Shown: positions 33,366 to 41,932 of the stretch, one piece after another
Layout of the letters: every line of letters starts with the position of its first letter
Position numbering within the stretch: the first letter of the stretch is position 1
Source: an uncultured Clostridia bacterium
Lineage (GTDB): Bacteria > Bacillota > Clostridia > Christensenellales > CAG-314
Assembly (NCBI GenBank): GCA_934230325.1
Contig: CAKQEP010000001.1
Span: 62,001 to 126,000 of the forward strand
DNA length: 64,000 bases
Direction: 5' to 3'
Made by a program: the position numbers and the translations under genes
Notes under the pieces: model-generated
What the model was told of the DNA's origin: nothing
The model's input: only the letters and a program-made list of their open reading frames with translations
The model's database searches: none

Positions 33366-36161
33366 TTAAGCGTCGATTTGCGTCATGCAATAAACTTCGT
33401 AAACGTCGTCAACTTTAATATCGTTGTAGTTTACCAAAGAAATACCGCACTCAAAACCCGCAACGACTTCCTTAACATCGTCTTTAAATCTCTTTAACGC
33501 GGCAACCTGACAATCGGTGACCAAAACGTTGTCGCGATACAATCTGATTTTGCTGTCGCGCGTGATTTTTCCGCTGTTTACGTAGCAACCCGCAACGGTG
33601 CCTACGCCGCTGATTTTAAATACGTTGCGAACAGTGACTTGCCCGATAATTTCTTCCTTGTACTTGGGAGCGAGCATACCTTTCATTGCTTTTGTGATGT
33701 CGTCCACTGCGTCGTAAATAATTCTATACAGTCTTATATCGACGCCTTCTTTTTCTGCCATATTTTTGGCGTTTGTATCAGGTCTTACGTTAAAACCGAT
33801 AATAATAGCGTTGCTTGCGCGCGCCAACATTACGTCGGTTTCGTTAATTGCGCCGACGCCGCCATGTATAGAAGAAACCTTGACTTCTGCATTTGATAAT
33901 TTTTCCAACGAAACGCGCAACGCTTCCAAACTGCCCTGAACGTCCGTTTTGATAATAATATTGAGAGTTTTGAGTTCTCCTTCGCTGATTTTGTTGAACA
34001 AATCGCCCAAAGTCACGTTTGTGTTTGCGCTGATTATGTTTTCTCTTTCTGCCGCTTTACGCTCTGCAGCAACCGCTTTTATGTTCTTTTCGTCGCCGGC
34101 GTGCATTACGTCGCCCGCCATAGGAACGTCGTCAAATCCGAGTACTTCTACGGGATAAGACGGACCTGCAGATTTAACCTGCCTACCTTTGTCGTCAAAC
34201 ATTGCTCTTATTTTGCCGGTAACAGTACCCGCGATGACAAAATCGCCTACGTGCAACGTTCCGTTTTTGATAAGTACGGTAGCGACAGGACCTCTGCCTT
34301 TGTCAAGTTTAGCCTCTATTATCGTGCCGCTCGCGCGTTTGTTACTGTTTGCTTTGAGTTCTTTAATTTCCGTGACGGTAAGAACGGATTCAAGCAGAAC
34401 GTCAAGATTTTTGCCCGATTTTGCGGATACGGGTACCATAATGGTATCGCCGCCCCATTCTTCGGGTACGAGTTCATACTCGGTGAGTTGCTGTTTTACC
34501 CTGTCGGGATTTGCTTCGGGCTTGTCCATTTTGTTTATAGCCACGATTATCGCTACGTCCGCCGCTTTGGCGTGGTTTATCGCTTCTACCGTTTGCGGCA
34601 TAACGCCGTCGTCGGCAGCGACAACGATAATCGCAACGTCGGTAACCTTTGCGCCGCGCGCTCTCATGGCGGTAAACGCGGCGTGACCGGGAGTATCGAT
34701 AAAGGTAATGGTTTGCCCCTTAACCTTAACCGTATACGCACCTATATGCTGCGTGATGCCGCCCGCTTCTCCTGCTGTCACGTTTGTATTGCGGATAGCG
34801 TCCAACAAAGAAGTTTTGCCGTGATCGACGTGTCCCATAACGGTGACGATAGGCGGACGTTTTTCGTTATCTTGCAATTCTTCGTCCATAAGGTCAAAGG
34901 AAGCAATCATTTGTTCTTCTGCGGTTTTTTCCGGCTTGTACTCCAACGTAACATTGAAAGACTCGGTAATAAACGATGCGATTTCAAAATCTACAGAGTC
35001 GTTTATCGTCTTTACGATGCCTTCCTTAAACAACGCCTTGATAAGTTGAGCGACGGGAATACCCGTTTTTTCGCTCAAAACCTTGAGTTGAACTTCTTTT
35101 GTGGCTATAACGGCATGATCGATTGCCTTGATAACTTGCGGTTGCGTTGTAGCGGCTGCCATTTTTTTGCCGCGCGGACGCTTGGCGAGCATTGCCTCGT
35201 CGTCTTCGTCAAGTCCGCTATAAGTACGCAACAAAAGTTGCTTTTTGGTTTCGTTTTTTCTCTTTTCGTCCGATTTTTCCGGCGTTTTGTTTTTGTTGCC
35301 GTAATTTTTGGACGGAAGAGTTTTTGGCATATATTCCGTAGAAAAAGTGGGTTTGACCGGTTTTGTAACTTTGGAATCTACCGATGCGCCCTTGTTGAAA
35401 GACGGTCTGCCTTGCATATTGCCCGCGCCAAAGCGTGGCGAAGCGCCGTTTTCATACGGTTTGCGCCCTTGCTGAGACTGTCTTCCGCCGTCTTGAGTCC
35501 TTTGCTTTGAAGTATTCGCTTTGTAATTATTGCCGATAAGCGTATTGTTTAAATCGGAAATAAAACGCCTAACTTTTACGTTGCCTTTTTCGTCCGTATA
35601 AGTTTTTACTTGCTGAGTTGCGGCAGCAGGTTCTTCCGTCGGTTTTGCGGCGGGCGTTTGCTCCGCTTTAACGGGTTGTTCTTCTGCTTTTTTATCGACC
35701 GACTCTTGCTGTTTAGGTTGTTCTGTCGGAGGGGCGGGTTGTTGTTCTTTGGTCTCGTCCTCTTGCGCTTGCTTTTGCGTTTTTGTAGTTTTTGTCGATT
35801 TTGCAGATTTTTTTGCTTGTTTTTGGGGTTCTTCCTTTTCTTTAGGTTGCTCCGCCTCTACCGCAACGACTTCGGATTTTGTTTCCTCCTGTTTTTGCGG
35901 TTGAGAAACCGCTGCGTCTGTTTTTTGTTGGACAAACTCAGTCGTTTCTTTCGCGTTATGCAACTCTGCTTGCTCCTCCGCTATCTTTTTTTCGTTAAAA
36001 TATATCTGCTTTTTACTTATCGCAACGCCTATATCTTCGATTTGGCAACGCGTTGACTTTAAAGTATGACAAAAATCAACAATCTGCGCTAAGGTGTTGT
36101 TTTTTAACGATTTTAAGTTTTTAAACTGAGTCGGCTGTTGAGCAGTCTTGTTTGTAGCCAA
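33366..36161 (-). CDS. infB: Translation initiation factor IF-2
   Basis: This GTPase places initiator tRNA on the ribosome. The protein of 931 residues starts at a TTG (36161), fixed by GGAGG eight bases upstream; the frame upstream runs into rnpM. It has a short N-terminal helical domain, a long low-complexity linker rich in Lys, Glu, Gln and Ala (about residues 75-300), an IF2_N module, the G domain with GHVDHGKTSLLDAIR, DTPGH and NKMD, then domains II-IV. The gene for YlxQ, usually between rnpM and infB, is absent. Confidence 0.97.
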   Translation of the reverse strand: MATNKTAQQPTQFKNLKSLKNNTLAQIVDFCHTLKSTRCQIEDIGVAISKKQIYFNEKKIAEEQAELHNAKETTEFVQQKTDAAVSQPQKQEETKSEVVAVEAEQPKEKEEPQKQAKKSAKSTKTTKTQKQAQEDETKEQQPAPPTEQPKQQESVDKKAEEQPVKAEQTPAAKPTEEPAAATQQVKTYTDEKGNVKVRRFISDLNNTLIGNNYKANTSKQRTQDGGRQSQQGRKPYENGASPRFGAGNMQGRPSFNKGASVDSKVTKPVKPTFSTEYMPKTLPSKNYGNKNKTPEKSDEKRKNETKKQLLLRTYSGLDEDDEAMLAKRPRGKKMAAATTQPQVIKAIDHAVIATKEVQLKVLSEKTGIPVAQLIKALFKEGIVKTINDSVDFEIASFITESFNVTLEYKPEKTAEEQMIASFDLMDEELQDNEKRPPIVTVMGHVDHGKTSLLDAIRNTNVTAGEAGGITQHIGAYTVKVKGQTITFIDTPGHAAFTAMRARGAKVTDVAIIVVAADDGVMPQTVEAINHAKAADVAIIVAINKMDKPEANPDRVKQQLTEYELVPEEWGGDTIMVPVSAKSGKNLDVLLESVLTVTEIKELKANSNKRASGTIIEAKLDKGRGPVATVLIKNGTLHVGDFVIAGTVTGKIRAMFDDKGRQVKSAGPSYPVEVLGFDDVPMAGDVMHAGDEKNIKAVAAERKAAERENIISANTNVTLGDLFNKISEGELKTLNIIIKTDVQGSLEALRVSLEKLSNAEVKVSSIHGGVGAINETDVMLARASNAIIIGFNVRPDTNAKNMAEKEGVDIRLYRIIYDAVDDITKAMKGMLAPKYKEEIIGQVTVRNVFKISGVGTVAGCYVNSGKITRDSKIRLYRDNVLVTDCQVAALKRFKDDVKEVVAGFECGISLVNYNDIKVDDVYEVYCMTQIDA

Positions 36162-36187
36162 AAGTTTTTCCTCCAAATAGAATCTGT

Positions 36188-36451
36188 TTAATCGATTTTT
36201 TGTGTCAATTCGTAATATATTTCCTGCGGAACGACACTTTTGAGATGTCTGTTTAATATCCCCGTTTTTTGACACTTTTTGATACACTCGGGGCTTTTGC
36301 AAATGTACGCGCCTCTGCCCGCCGCTTTACCGTCGGTATCGACGGATACAATGCCGTCGGGCGATTTGACCACCCTCAACAATAAATCTTTGTCTTTGTG
36401 GGTCCTACAAACGACGCACATTCTTTGAGGGCTATTTTTAGTCTTGACCAT
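36188..36451 (-). CDS. rnpM: RNase P modulator RnpM (YlxR, DUF448)
   Basis: This 87-residue RNA-binding protein shows RMCVVCRTHKDKDLLLRVV and the GRGAYICKSPECIKKC motif. YlxR has been described as a modulator of RNase P in Bacillus. The ATG at 36451 overlaps the end of nusA; the longer reading frame upstream is a shadow of nusA. It lies in its usual place after nusA. Confidence 0.9.
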   Translation of the reverse strand: MVKTKNSPQRMCVVCRTHKDKDLLLRVVKSPDGIVSVDTDGKAAGRGAYICKSPECIKKCQKTGILNRHLKSVVPQEIYYELTQKID

Positions 36452-37604
36452 TATCGCTTTCTTGTTGAGGTTCTTGCTGAACGGCGTCTTTTTCTCCGTC
36501 GACGGCTGCGTCCGCTGCGGGTTGAGAATGTTCTTCAACGTCGAGCAATCCGAGTTGTTGAGCGGCAGAATAAGATTTTACGTCGATTTTCCACCCCGTC
36601 AATCGCGCGGCAAGACGTGCGTTTTGCCCTTCTTTGCCGATTGCAAGGCTAAGTTTGTCGTCTGCTACTATGACTTTTGCTTCTTTAGTTTCCTCATACG
36701 CTTGTACCATAAGTACTTGCGCAGGACTTAAACTGCGGGCAATAAAGTCGAGAATATCTTCGCTCCATGCAATAATGTCAATTTTTTCACTGCCGCCGAT
36801 TTCGCTTACTATTGCGTTGACGCGTACGCCCTTGTTGCCTACACATGCGCCTACGGCATCTACGTCGGGATCGTTGCTGTACACAGCCATTTTTGTGCGG
36901 AAACCCGCCTCTCTAACTATAGACTTTATTTCTACAATGCCGGCGCGAATTTCAGGAATTTCACTTTCAAAAAGGCGGCGAACAAATGCAAAACTGTTGC
37001 GGGACAAAACGACTTGCGCGCCCGTGCCCGAGTTTCTCACGCGTTTGACCAACACTTTGATTTTGTCACCGACGGCAAATTTTTCTCCCGGAGTTTGGTC
37101 GCCAACGAGCAATACGCCTTCCATTTGGTTTTTTCCTATCTCAACGTAAATTGTGCCGTCGTCTTTCATGCGGGAAACAACGCCTACCAACAGTTCGTTT
37201 TCCTTATCGGCATATTGAGAAAAACTCATATTGCGCTCCGCCTCTCTGAGCGTCTGCATGACAACTTGTTTTGCGGTTTGAGCGGCAATACGCCCAAAAT
37301 TTTCCGGAACGATTTCTTCGGTGACTCTGTCGCCGAGCTTGTAAGAAGATTTTAGCGCTTTGGCGTCCTCTAAAGAAATTTCCTTATCGGGATCTTCTAC
37401 CTGCTCGACAACGGTTTTGTATGCTAAAATTTTTATCGACGATTTTTCCGGATTGATAACGATATCGATGTTTCTCGCCTCTCCGAAATTCTTTTTGCAA
37501 GCGCAACTCAATGCGTTTTGCAAAGCGGACAAAACTAATTCTTTGTCTATACCTTTTTGTTTTTCCAACTCGTCGAGCACGAGGAAAAAATCTTTTCTAA
37601 TCAT
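36438..37604 (-). CDS. nusA: Transcription termination/antitermination protein NusA
   Basis: This RNA-polymerase-binding factor has an N-terminal domain, an S1 domain (about residues 130-200), KH1 and KH2 domains (EAGFRTKMAVYS and ACVGNKGVRVNAI, then AIGKEGQNARLAARLTGWKI as the second GxxG), and a short acidic tail. The ATG at 37604 has GGAGG six bases upstream; a TTG two codons earlier is not needed. The 388 residues are normal for the Firmicutes form without C-terminal acidic repeats. Confidence 0.96.
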   Translation of the reverse strand: MIRKDFFLVLDELEKQKGIDKELVLSALQNALSCACKKNFGEARNIDIVINPEKSSIKILAYKTVVEQVEDPDKEISLEDAKALKSSYKLGDRVTEEIVPENFGRIAAQTAKQVVMQTLREAERNMSFSQYADKENELLVGVVSRMKDDGTIYVEIGKNQMEGVLLVGDQTPGEKFAVGDKIKVLVKRVRNSGTGAQVVLSRNSFAFVRRLFESEIPEIRAGIVEIKSIVREAGFRTKMAVYSNDPDVDAVGACVGNKGVRVNAIVSEIGGSEKIDIIAWSEDILDFIARSLSPAQVLMVQAYEETKEAKVIVADDKLSLAIGKEGQNARLAARLTGWKIDVKSYSAAQQLGLLDVEEHSQPAADAAVDGEKDAVQQEPQQESDNGQD

Positions 37605-37621
37605 GTACAACCTCCGGTATT

Positions 37622-38080
37622 TTAAAACTTGATAACGGGTTTAATGTTGGCAGGCAACCCGTAGCCTATATCGTATTGTTTTTCACCGCTTTTTAGGACG
37701 AACGACTTGTCATCAAACGATTGAAGCACGCCGACAAGTTTTTTGTTGCCGTCAAAAGGCGCGTAAAAAACTACTTCTATCTCTTTGTCGAGATTGCGAG
37801 CAAAATCTCGCGGAGTTTTTAACGAGCGGTCAAGACCTAAAGAAGATACGTTGAGCGTGTAAGAATTGCCGTCTGTCGGATCGAGATCGTCAAGAGGCGC
37901 GTCTATCGCGCGGTGTAACGCTTCGCAATCGTTTATCGTGACTCCGCCGTCTTTGTCGATAAACAAAGTAAGATTCATACCGTCGTGTTTTTTGACGTAC
38001 TCTACCTCTACCAACTCCAAACCGAGCGCAGTAGCGTACGGCTCTGCAAGTTTAAAAACTTCTTCCTTAATGTTTTTCAA
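37622..38080 (-). CDS. rimP: Ribosome maturation factor RimP
   Basis: This factor acts in 30S subunit assembly. The 152-residue protein has GLELVEVEYVKKHDGMNL and VSSLGLDRSLKTPRDFAR signatures. The start is a TTG at 38080, chosen for GGTGG five bases upstream; the frame continues upstream through the leader hairpin but that would be unusual. It opens the rimP-nusA-rnpM-infB unit. Confidence 0.92.
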   Translation of the reverse strand: MKNIKEEVFKLAEPYATALGLELVEVEYVKKHDGMNLTLFIDKDGGVTINDCEALHRAIDAPLDDLDPTDGNSYTLNVSSLGLDRSLKTPRDFARNLDKEIEVVFYAPFDGNKKLVGVLQSFDDKSFVLKSGEKQYDIGYGLPANIKPVIKF

Positions 38081-38100
38081 ATTAACCACCCATACAGCAA

Positions 38101-38129
38101 TATGAGAGCGGGTATAACCCACTCTCATA
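38101..38129 (-). other. Leader hairpin of the rimP operon
   Basis: There is a 13-bp stem with one G-U pair: TATGAGAG-T-GGGT on the minus strand pairs with ACCC-G-CTCTCATA around a three-base loop. It lies in the 5' untranslated region about 20 bases before the rimP SD sequence. No T run follows, so it is not a simple terminator. Confidence 0.75.
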
Positions 38130-38152
38130 CAGCCTAACCATATAGCATAACG

Positions 38153-38181
38153 ATTATATCATATATTTTGTTTTTTTACAA
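38153..38181 (-). promoter_or_regulatory. Sigma-A promoter of the rimP-to-efp unit
   Basis: The minus strand has TTGTAA (38176-38181), a 17-base spacer and TATAAT (38153-38158). The start is predicted near 38146, giving a leader of about 65 bases before rimP. Confidence 0.8.
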
Positions 38182-38200
38182 CAGATTTTAATAAAAAAGT

Positions 38201-39796
38201 TTAATTTAATAAGTTTTTATCCATCGATAACAGTTTAATAAAGAGCAAAGCGGTCGATTCGGCGTCGCAATCCGCTCTGTGCGGTCTGTCCAAAGTCAAA
38301 TCAAAGTAATTTATCAACGTTTCCAACTTGTAGTTTTTTGGCGCGTTTTTTTTGTATTGCGGCTCGGAAAACAGCCTTTTTGCCATAGTCAAAGTATCCG
38401 CAATTTTGTTGTTAAACAAATATCCGCAAGGCGTAGCGTAATATTTTAAAAATCCGTAATCAAACTCTACGTTGTGCGCAACGAGCGTAGCGCCGTAACA
38501 AAATTTGTAAAAGTCACCGGCAATTTCCTGAAATATAGGCGCGTCTTTGACCGTTTCGTCCGATATGCCGTTTAAACTTATGGTCGTTTCGGTTATGTGC
38601 ATTTGCGGATTTACAAGAGTGGTAAAAGTTTCGGTAATATGTCCGTCGCAGAGTTTTACCGCGCCGATTTCCGTGACTCTATCTTTCATTTGCTCCTTGC
38701 CCGTAGTTTCAAAATCAAACACAACAAAAGTTTGACCTTTGAGCGGCTCGGGAACTACAAAATCGTCTCCGAATATGTTTGTTTGCGACGCGTTTTCGTA
38801 TTTTTGCGGACTCACCCTGACGTAACTCGGCGGAAGCGGCTTAAAATCGTCCATATAACTCGTCTGTTCCTTTGCGATAATGCATCGTCCGATGCAATTG
38901 CACAAAATTTCCAGCCTGTTGTCGTAAGCGCTGATTTGAGGTTTGCCGCGCAAAATAATTTCGTCGCCTTCGCACAAGGAAGAAAAGTTTCCGAGATTCT
39001 TGTCGTCTTTTGCAAAGTATACGACGGGAATGCTGCTTGTAAAATCCTTTAAACCAAACTTACAAACGGTCATCGTTCCGTTTTTGGCGGAGCGTTTTGA
39101 TATATTAAATATTTTCCCGCATACCGTTACGTATTCCTCGTTTGGATTTACGTCGATAATATATTTTGGTAAATTATCAGAAAGTCTGCCGATAAGCGGA
39201 CGCTTGTCCTCGATAATAACTTTGCGTTGAGGTTGCGACATATACGCTTCTAAAGCAAGATTGCGGTTTTGCTCCAACTCCTCAGGTTTTTGCTTGACGT
39301 CGTTTGTCGTTTCTCTTTCGTTTACAAAATAATCTATTTTGCAAGAAGTAAAGTCGTCAAAATGGTTTTTAATTTTTTCAAGTACGCCGCCGAGCAAAAT
39401 TTCTTTTAGCGGTTTTTCCGCATCAAAAACAACCGATAACCTATCGCCGTTTTGTTTTACCGTCAATTGAGAATAATCGTTTGACAACTCCGTATAGGCG
39501 GAAACGCAATTTTCTTTAATAAAGTCCTTTAAAAGCCTTGTCAAAATATCGGCGTCCATTTTGTCGGGAACAATTTGCAGAACGGTTTTAAAACCGACAA
39601 TCTCGTTGCTACGTATCGCTTGTTCGAGTTCGGCTTTTTGCTCGTCCGTCAACTCTCGCGGAAAACTAATTACAAAGGTGATTTTTTTGCGGTATTTTTC
39701 TATCTGAACTTCGCGCAATCTCAAATCGCCGTAAAAATATAAATTTTCCGCCGTATTTTTGTCGTTAAAATACTGTTTTATATTATCTAACAACAT
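38201..39796 (-). CDS. polC: PolC-like protein with only N-terminal, OB and DEDDh exonuclease domains
   Basis: The gene is in the canonical polC place between ispG and rimP, but encodes only 531 residues instead of about 1400. Seen: a PolC N-terminal domain (about 1-165), an OB-fold (about 215-325, VTVCGKIF to LCNCIG), a linker, and a proofreading exonuclease (about 355-525). The DEDDh catalytic residues are intact: Asp361 and Glu363 in DFETTG, Asp446 in HNVEFD, His506 and Asp511 in HRADCDA. No PHP motif (HLHT) or polymerase domain is present. The stop is followed directly by the rimP promoter, so this is not a frameshift within this locus. The start has AAAGGAGG. It is probably a stand-alone exonuclease or half of a split replicase. 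Confidence 0.85.
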   Translation of the reverse strand: MLLDNIKQYFNDKNTAENLYFYGDLRLREVQIEKYRKKITFVISFPRELTDEQKAELEQAIRSNEIVGFKTVLQIVPDKMDADILTRLLKDFIKENCVSAYTELSNDYSQLTVKQNGDRLSVVFDAEKPLKEILLGGVLEKIKNHFDDFTSCKIDYFVNERETTNDVKQKPEELEQNRNLALEAYMSQPQRKVIIEDKRPLIGRLSDNLPKYIIDVNPNEEYVTVCGKIFNISKRSAKNGTMTVCKFGLKDFTSSIPVVYFAKDDKNLGNFSSLCEGDEIILRGKPQISAYDNRLEILCNCIGRCIIAKEQTSYMDDFKPLPPSYVRVSPQKYENASQTNIFGDDFVVPEPLKGQTFVVFDFETTGKEQMKDRVTEIGAVKLCDGHITETFTTLVNPQMHITETTISLNGISDETVKDAPIFQEIAGDFYKFCYGATLVAHNVEFDYGFLKYYATPCGYLFNNKIADTLTMAKRLFSEPQYKKNAPKNYKLETLINYFDLTLDRPHRADCDAESTALLFIKLLSMDKNLLN

Positions 39797-40832
39797 TTTT
39801 TGCCGCCTCCTTTACCATAGAAACGAATTTTTCTACGATGCCGTCGGAAGAAAGTTCTCCCGCTATTTTTCCGTGCTTAAACAAAAGCGCTTTGTCTTTG
39901 CCAAACGCTATTCCCATGTCGGCGTCGGCGGCTTCGCCTGGTCCGTTGACGGCGCAACCCATGACGGCAACGGATAAATCGCATTCAATATCTTTGATTT
40001 GACGGTATATGCGGCTTGCTATATCTTCCAAGTTTACCTGACATCTACCGCAAGCGGGACAAGATACAAATCGCAGTTTATTTTTATATTTTCCGCATGC
40101 CGACAATATGTTTTTTGCGGCAAAAACTTCTTCTATCGGATCAGCGGTAACGGATACCCTTATCGTATCGCCTATCCCTTTGAGCAAAAGACTGCCTATG
40201 CCGATGCTGTTTTTAATTACGGCAACCTCCTTTACGCCCGCTTCCGTCACGCCTATATGCAACGGATAATCGGTAAGACCCGATATGATAGTGTTTGCGT
40301 CAACCGTTTCTTTAACGTCGCTTGACTTTAAGGACAGTACGAGGTCGGTGAAATCGTTGTCTTCAAAAAATTTTACGTAATCGAGCAGGCTGAAACACAA
40401 GGCTTTTGTTTTGTCGCCGTATTTAGCGAGATAATCTTTGTTGACGCTACCGCCGTTTACGCCTATACGAATGGCAACGCCGCGTTGTTTAGCGCACTTT
40501 ATCACGTCACGCAACTTATCGGTAGAAACGTTGCCCGGATTTATTCTGATTTTGTCCGCGCCGTTTTCTATTGCAAGAATGGCAAATTTATCGTTGAAAT
40601 GTATGTCCGCAACCAAAGGAATAGCAATACGATTTTTTATCGCCTTGATTGCAAGCGCATCGGTCTTGTCAAGCACGGCAACGCGAACGATATCGCAACC
40701 GACGCTTTGCAATTTGTTGATTTGTCTGACCGTCGCATCGACGTCTGCCGCTCGCGCGGTGGTCATACTTTGAATTGCTATTTTGTTACCGCCGCCTATT
40801 GCGGTACTTCCTACAAATACTATTTTAGTCAT
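39783..40832 (-). CDS. ispG: 4-hydroxy-3-methylbut-2-en-1-yl diphosphate synthase
   Basis: This [4Fe-4S] enzyme carries out the penultimate MEP step. The N-terminal TIM barrel has IAIQSMTT and RINPGN; the C-terminal cluster domain has CPACGRC and GCAVNGPGEA with the cluster cysteines. The 349 residues are usual for the short bacterial form. It overlaps rseP by four bases and the polC-like gene by 14. The order dxr-rseP-ispG is conserved in Clostridia. Confidence 0.97.
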   Translation of the reverse strand: MTKIVFVGSTAIGGGNKIAIQSMTTARAADVDATVRQINKLQSVGCDIVRVAVLDKTDALAIKAIKNRIAIPLVADIHFNDKFAILAIENGADKIRINPGNVSTDKLRDVIKCAKQRGVAIRIGVNGGSVNKDYLAKYGDKTKALCFSLLDYVKFFEDNDFTDLVLSLKSSDVKETVDANTIISGLTDYPLHIGVTEAGVKEVAVIKNSIGIGSLLLKGIGDTIRVSVTADPIEEVFAAKNILSACGKYKNKLRFVSCPACGRCQVNLEDIASRIYRQIKDIECDLSVAVMGCAVNGPGEAADADMGIAFGKDKALLFKHGKIAGELSSDGIVEKFVSMVKEAAKNVVR

Positions 40833-41932
40833 AAGTATCGCACCGCGTCGAGTATTAACATCAAAGCAAACAAAACAACAAGTCCTACGGTGTGTACAAT
40901 TGCCTCGACCTTGCGATTTACCGGCTTTTTAAAAATCAGTTCTATCAAACAAAAAACAACTCTCGAGCCGTCCAAAGCAGGCAAAGGCAAAAGATTGAAT
41001 ACCGCAAGGTTTACGGAAATCAAAACTATCAAAAATAACGTGTTGGCTATTCCCGTACTTATTACCTTTGTGGTAATATCGATAGTAGTGAAAGGTCCGC
41101 CCATATCTCTGATGTCAACCTTTCCCGTAAATATGCCGCCCAACGTTTCGAGAATATAAGAACCCGCTCTAAAACAGTACGGAACGCTACGCCCGATAGC
41201 CTGACCGAAAGTATATTTGTGCGCGACGTAAGCGTTTTGTATTCCCAACCCAGTTTTTGTAGCGGTTAACGTCTGATTAAACTCGTCTTTATATTCGTAA
41301 GTATATTTGCCTTTATGAACGGTCAAATTAACCTTTTTAAACTCTCCGTTAGCGTCTTTTCGTAATACTATTACAGGAATAGTATTATCTGCTTTTTCGA
41401 TATAGGTAGAAATATCTTGTATGAGATACAGTTTGTGACCGTTTATGCTATACAAAATATCGCCTTCGCAAAATCCCTCCTGTGTACCGAAAGCCGCATA
41501 GTTGGGAGAATCGGCAAATGGTTTTTGCACGCTTAATACCGTATCGCTAAAGCACGAAAAAGCAATCATACTTATCAATATTGCGGAAATAAAATTGAAC
41601 GCTGCGCCGGAAATAAGGACAATAATGCGTTTCCACGCTTTTTGATTGTTGAATGCGGCGGGATTTAAACTGTTTTCTAAATCTTCTCCTTCAAACGCGC
41701 AATAACCGCCCAACGGTATGGCGCGCAAAGAAAAACATCCTCCGTCTTTGGTGGTTTTTTTAAACAATTTAGGTCCCATGCCGATAGCAAATTCATTGAT
41801 TTTAAATTTGAGTATTTTGCCGGCGGTAAAGTGTCCTAATTCATGAATCATAATCATAAACATTAGGATAACAAATGCAAGCAATATTCTGCCGAGTACC
41901 AACATAGTTTGCGTAAAAGTCGTTAACAACAT
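40829..41932 (-). CDS. rseP: RIP zinc metalloprotease, RseP family
   Basis: This intramembrane protease cleaves anti-sigma factors and signal peptides. HELGH (His30, Glu31, His34) is in the first helix, a PDZ domain lies near FCEGDILYSINGHKL, and the second zinc motif is NLLPLPALDGSR. The 367 residues are normal. It overlaps dxr by ten bases. Confidence 0.95.
   Translation of the reverse strand: MLLTTFTQTMLVLGRILLAFVILMFMIMIHELGHFTAGKILKFKINEFAIGMGPKLFKKTTKDGGCFSLRAIPLGGYCAFEGEDLENSLNPAAFNNQKAWKRIIVLISGAAFNFISAILISMIAFSCFSDTVLSVQKPFADSPNYAAFGTQEGFCEGDILYSINGHKLYLIQDISTYIEKADNTIPVIVLRKDANGEFKKVNLTVHKGKYTYEYKDEFNQTLTATKTGLGIQNAYVAHKYTFGQAIGRSVPYCFRAGSYILETLGGIFTGKVDIRDMGGPFTTIDITTKVISTGIANTLFLIVLISVNLAVFNLLPLPALDGSRVVFCLIELIFKKPVNRKVEAIVHTVGLVVLFALMLILDAVRYL

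Noticed and set aside
34101..35510. Plus-strand open frame of 469 codons
   Set aside because: It lies wholly opposite infB, has no SD sequence and a protein composition typical of an antisense reading of a Lys/Glu/Gln-rich gene.
36162..36302. N-terminal extension of IF-2 to 978 residues
   Set aside because: The extra 47 residues are an out-of-frame reading of rnpM. GGAGG and TTG at 36161 mark the start.
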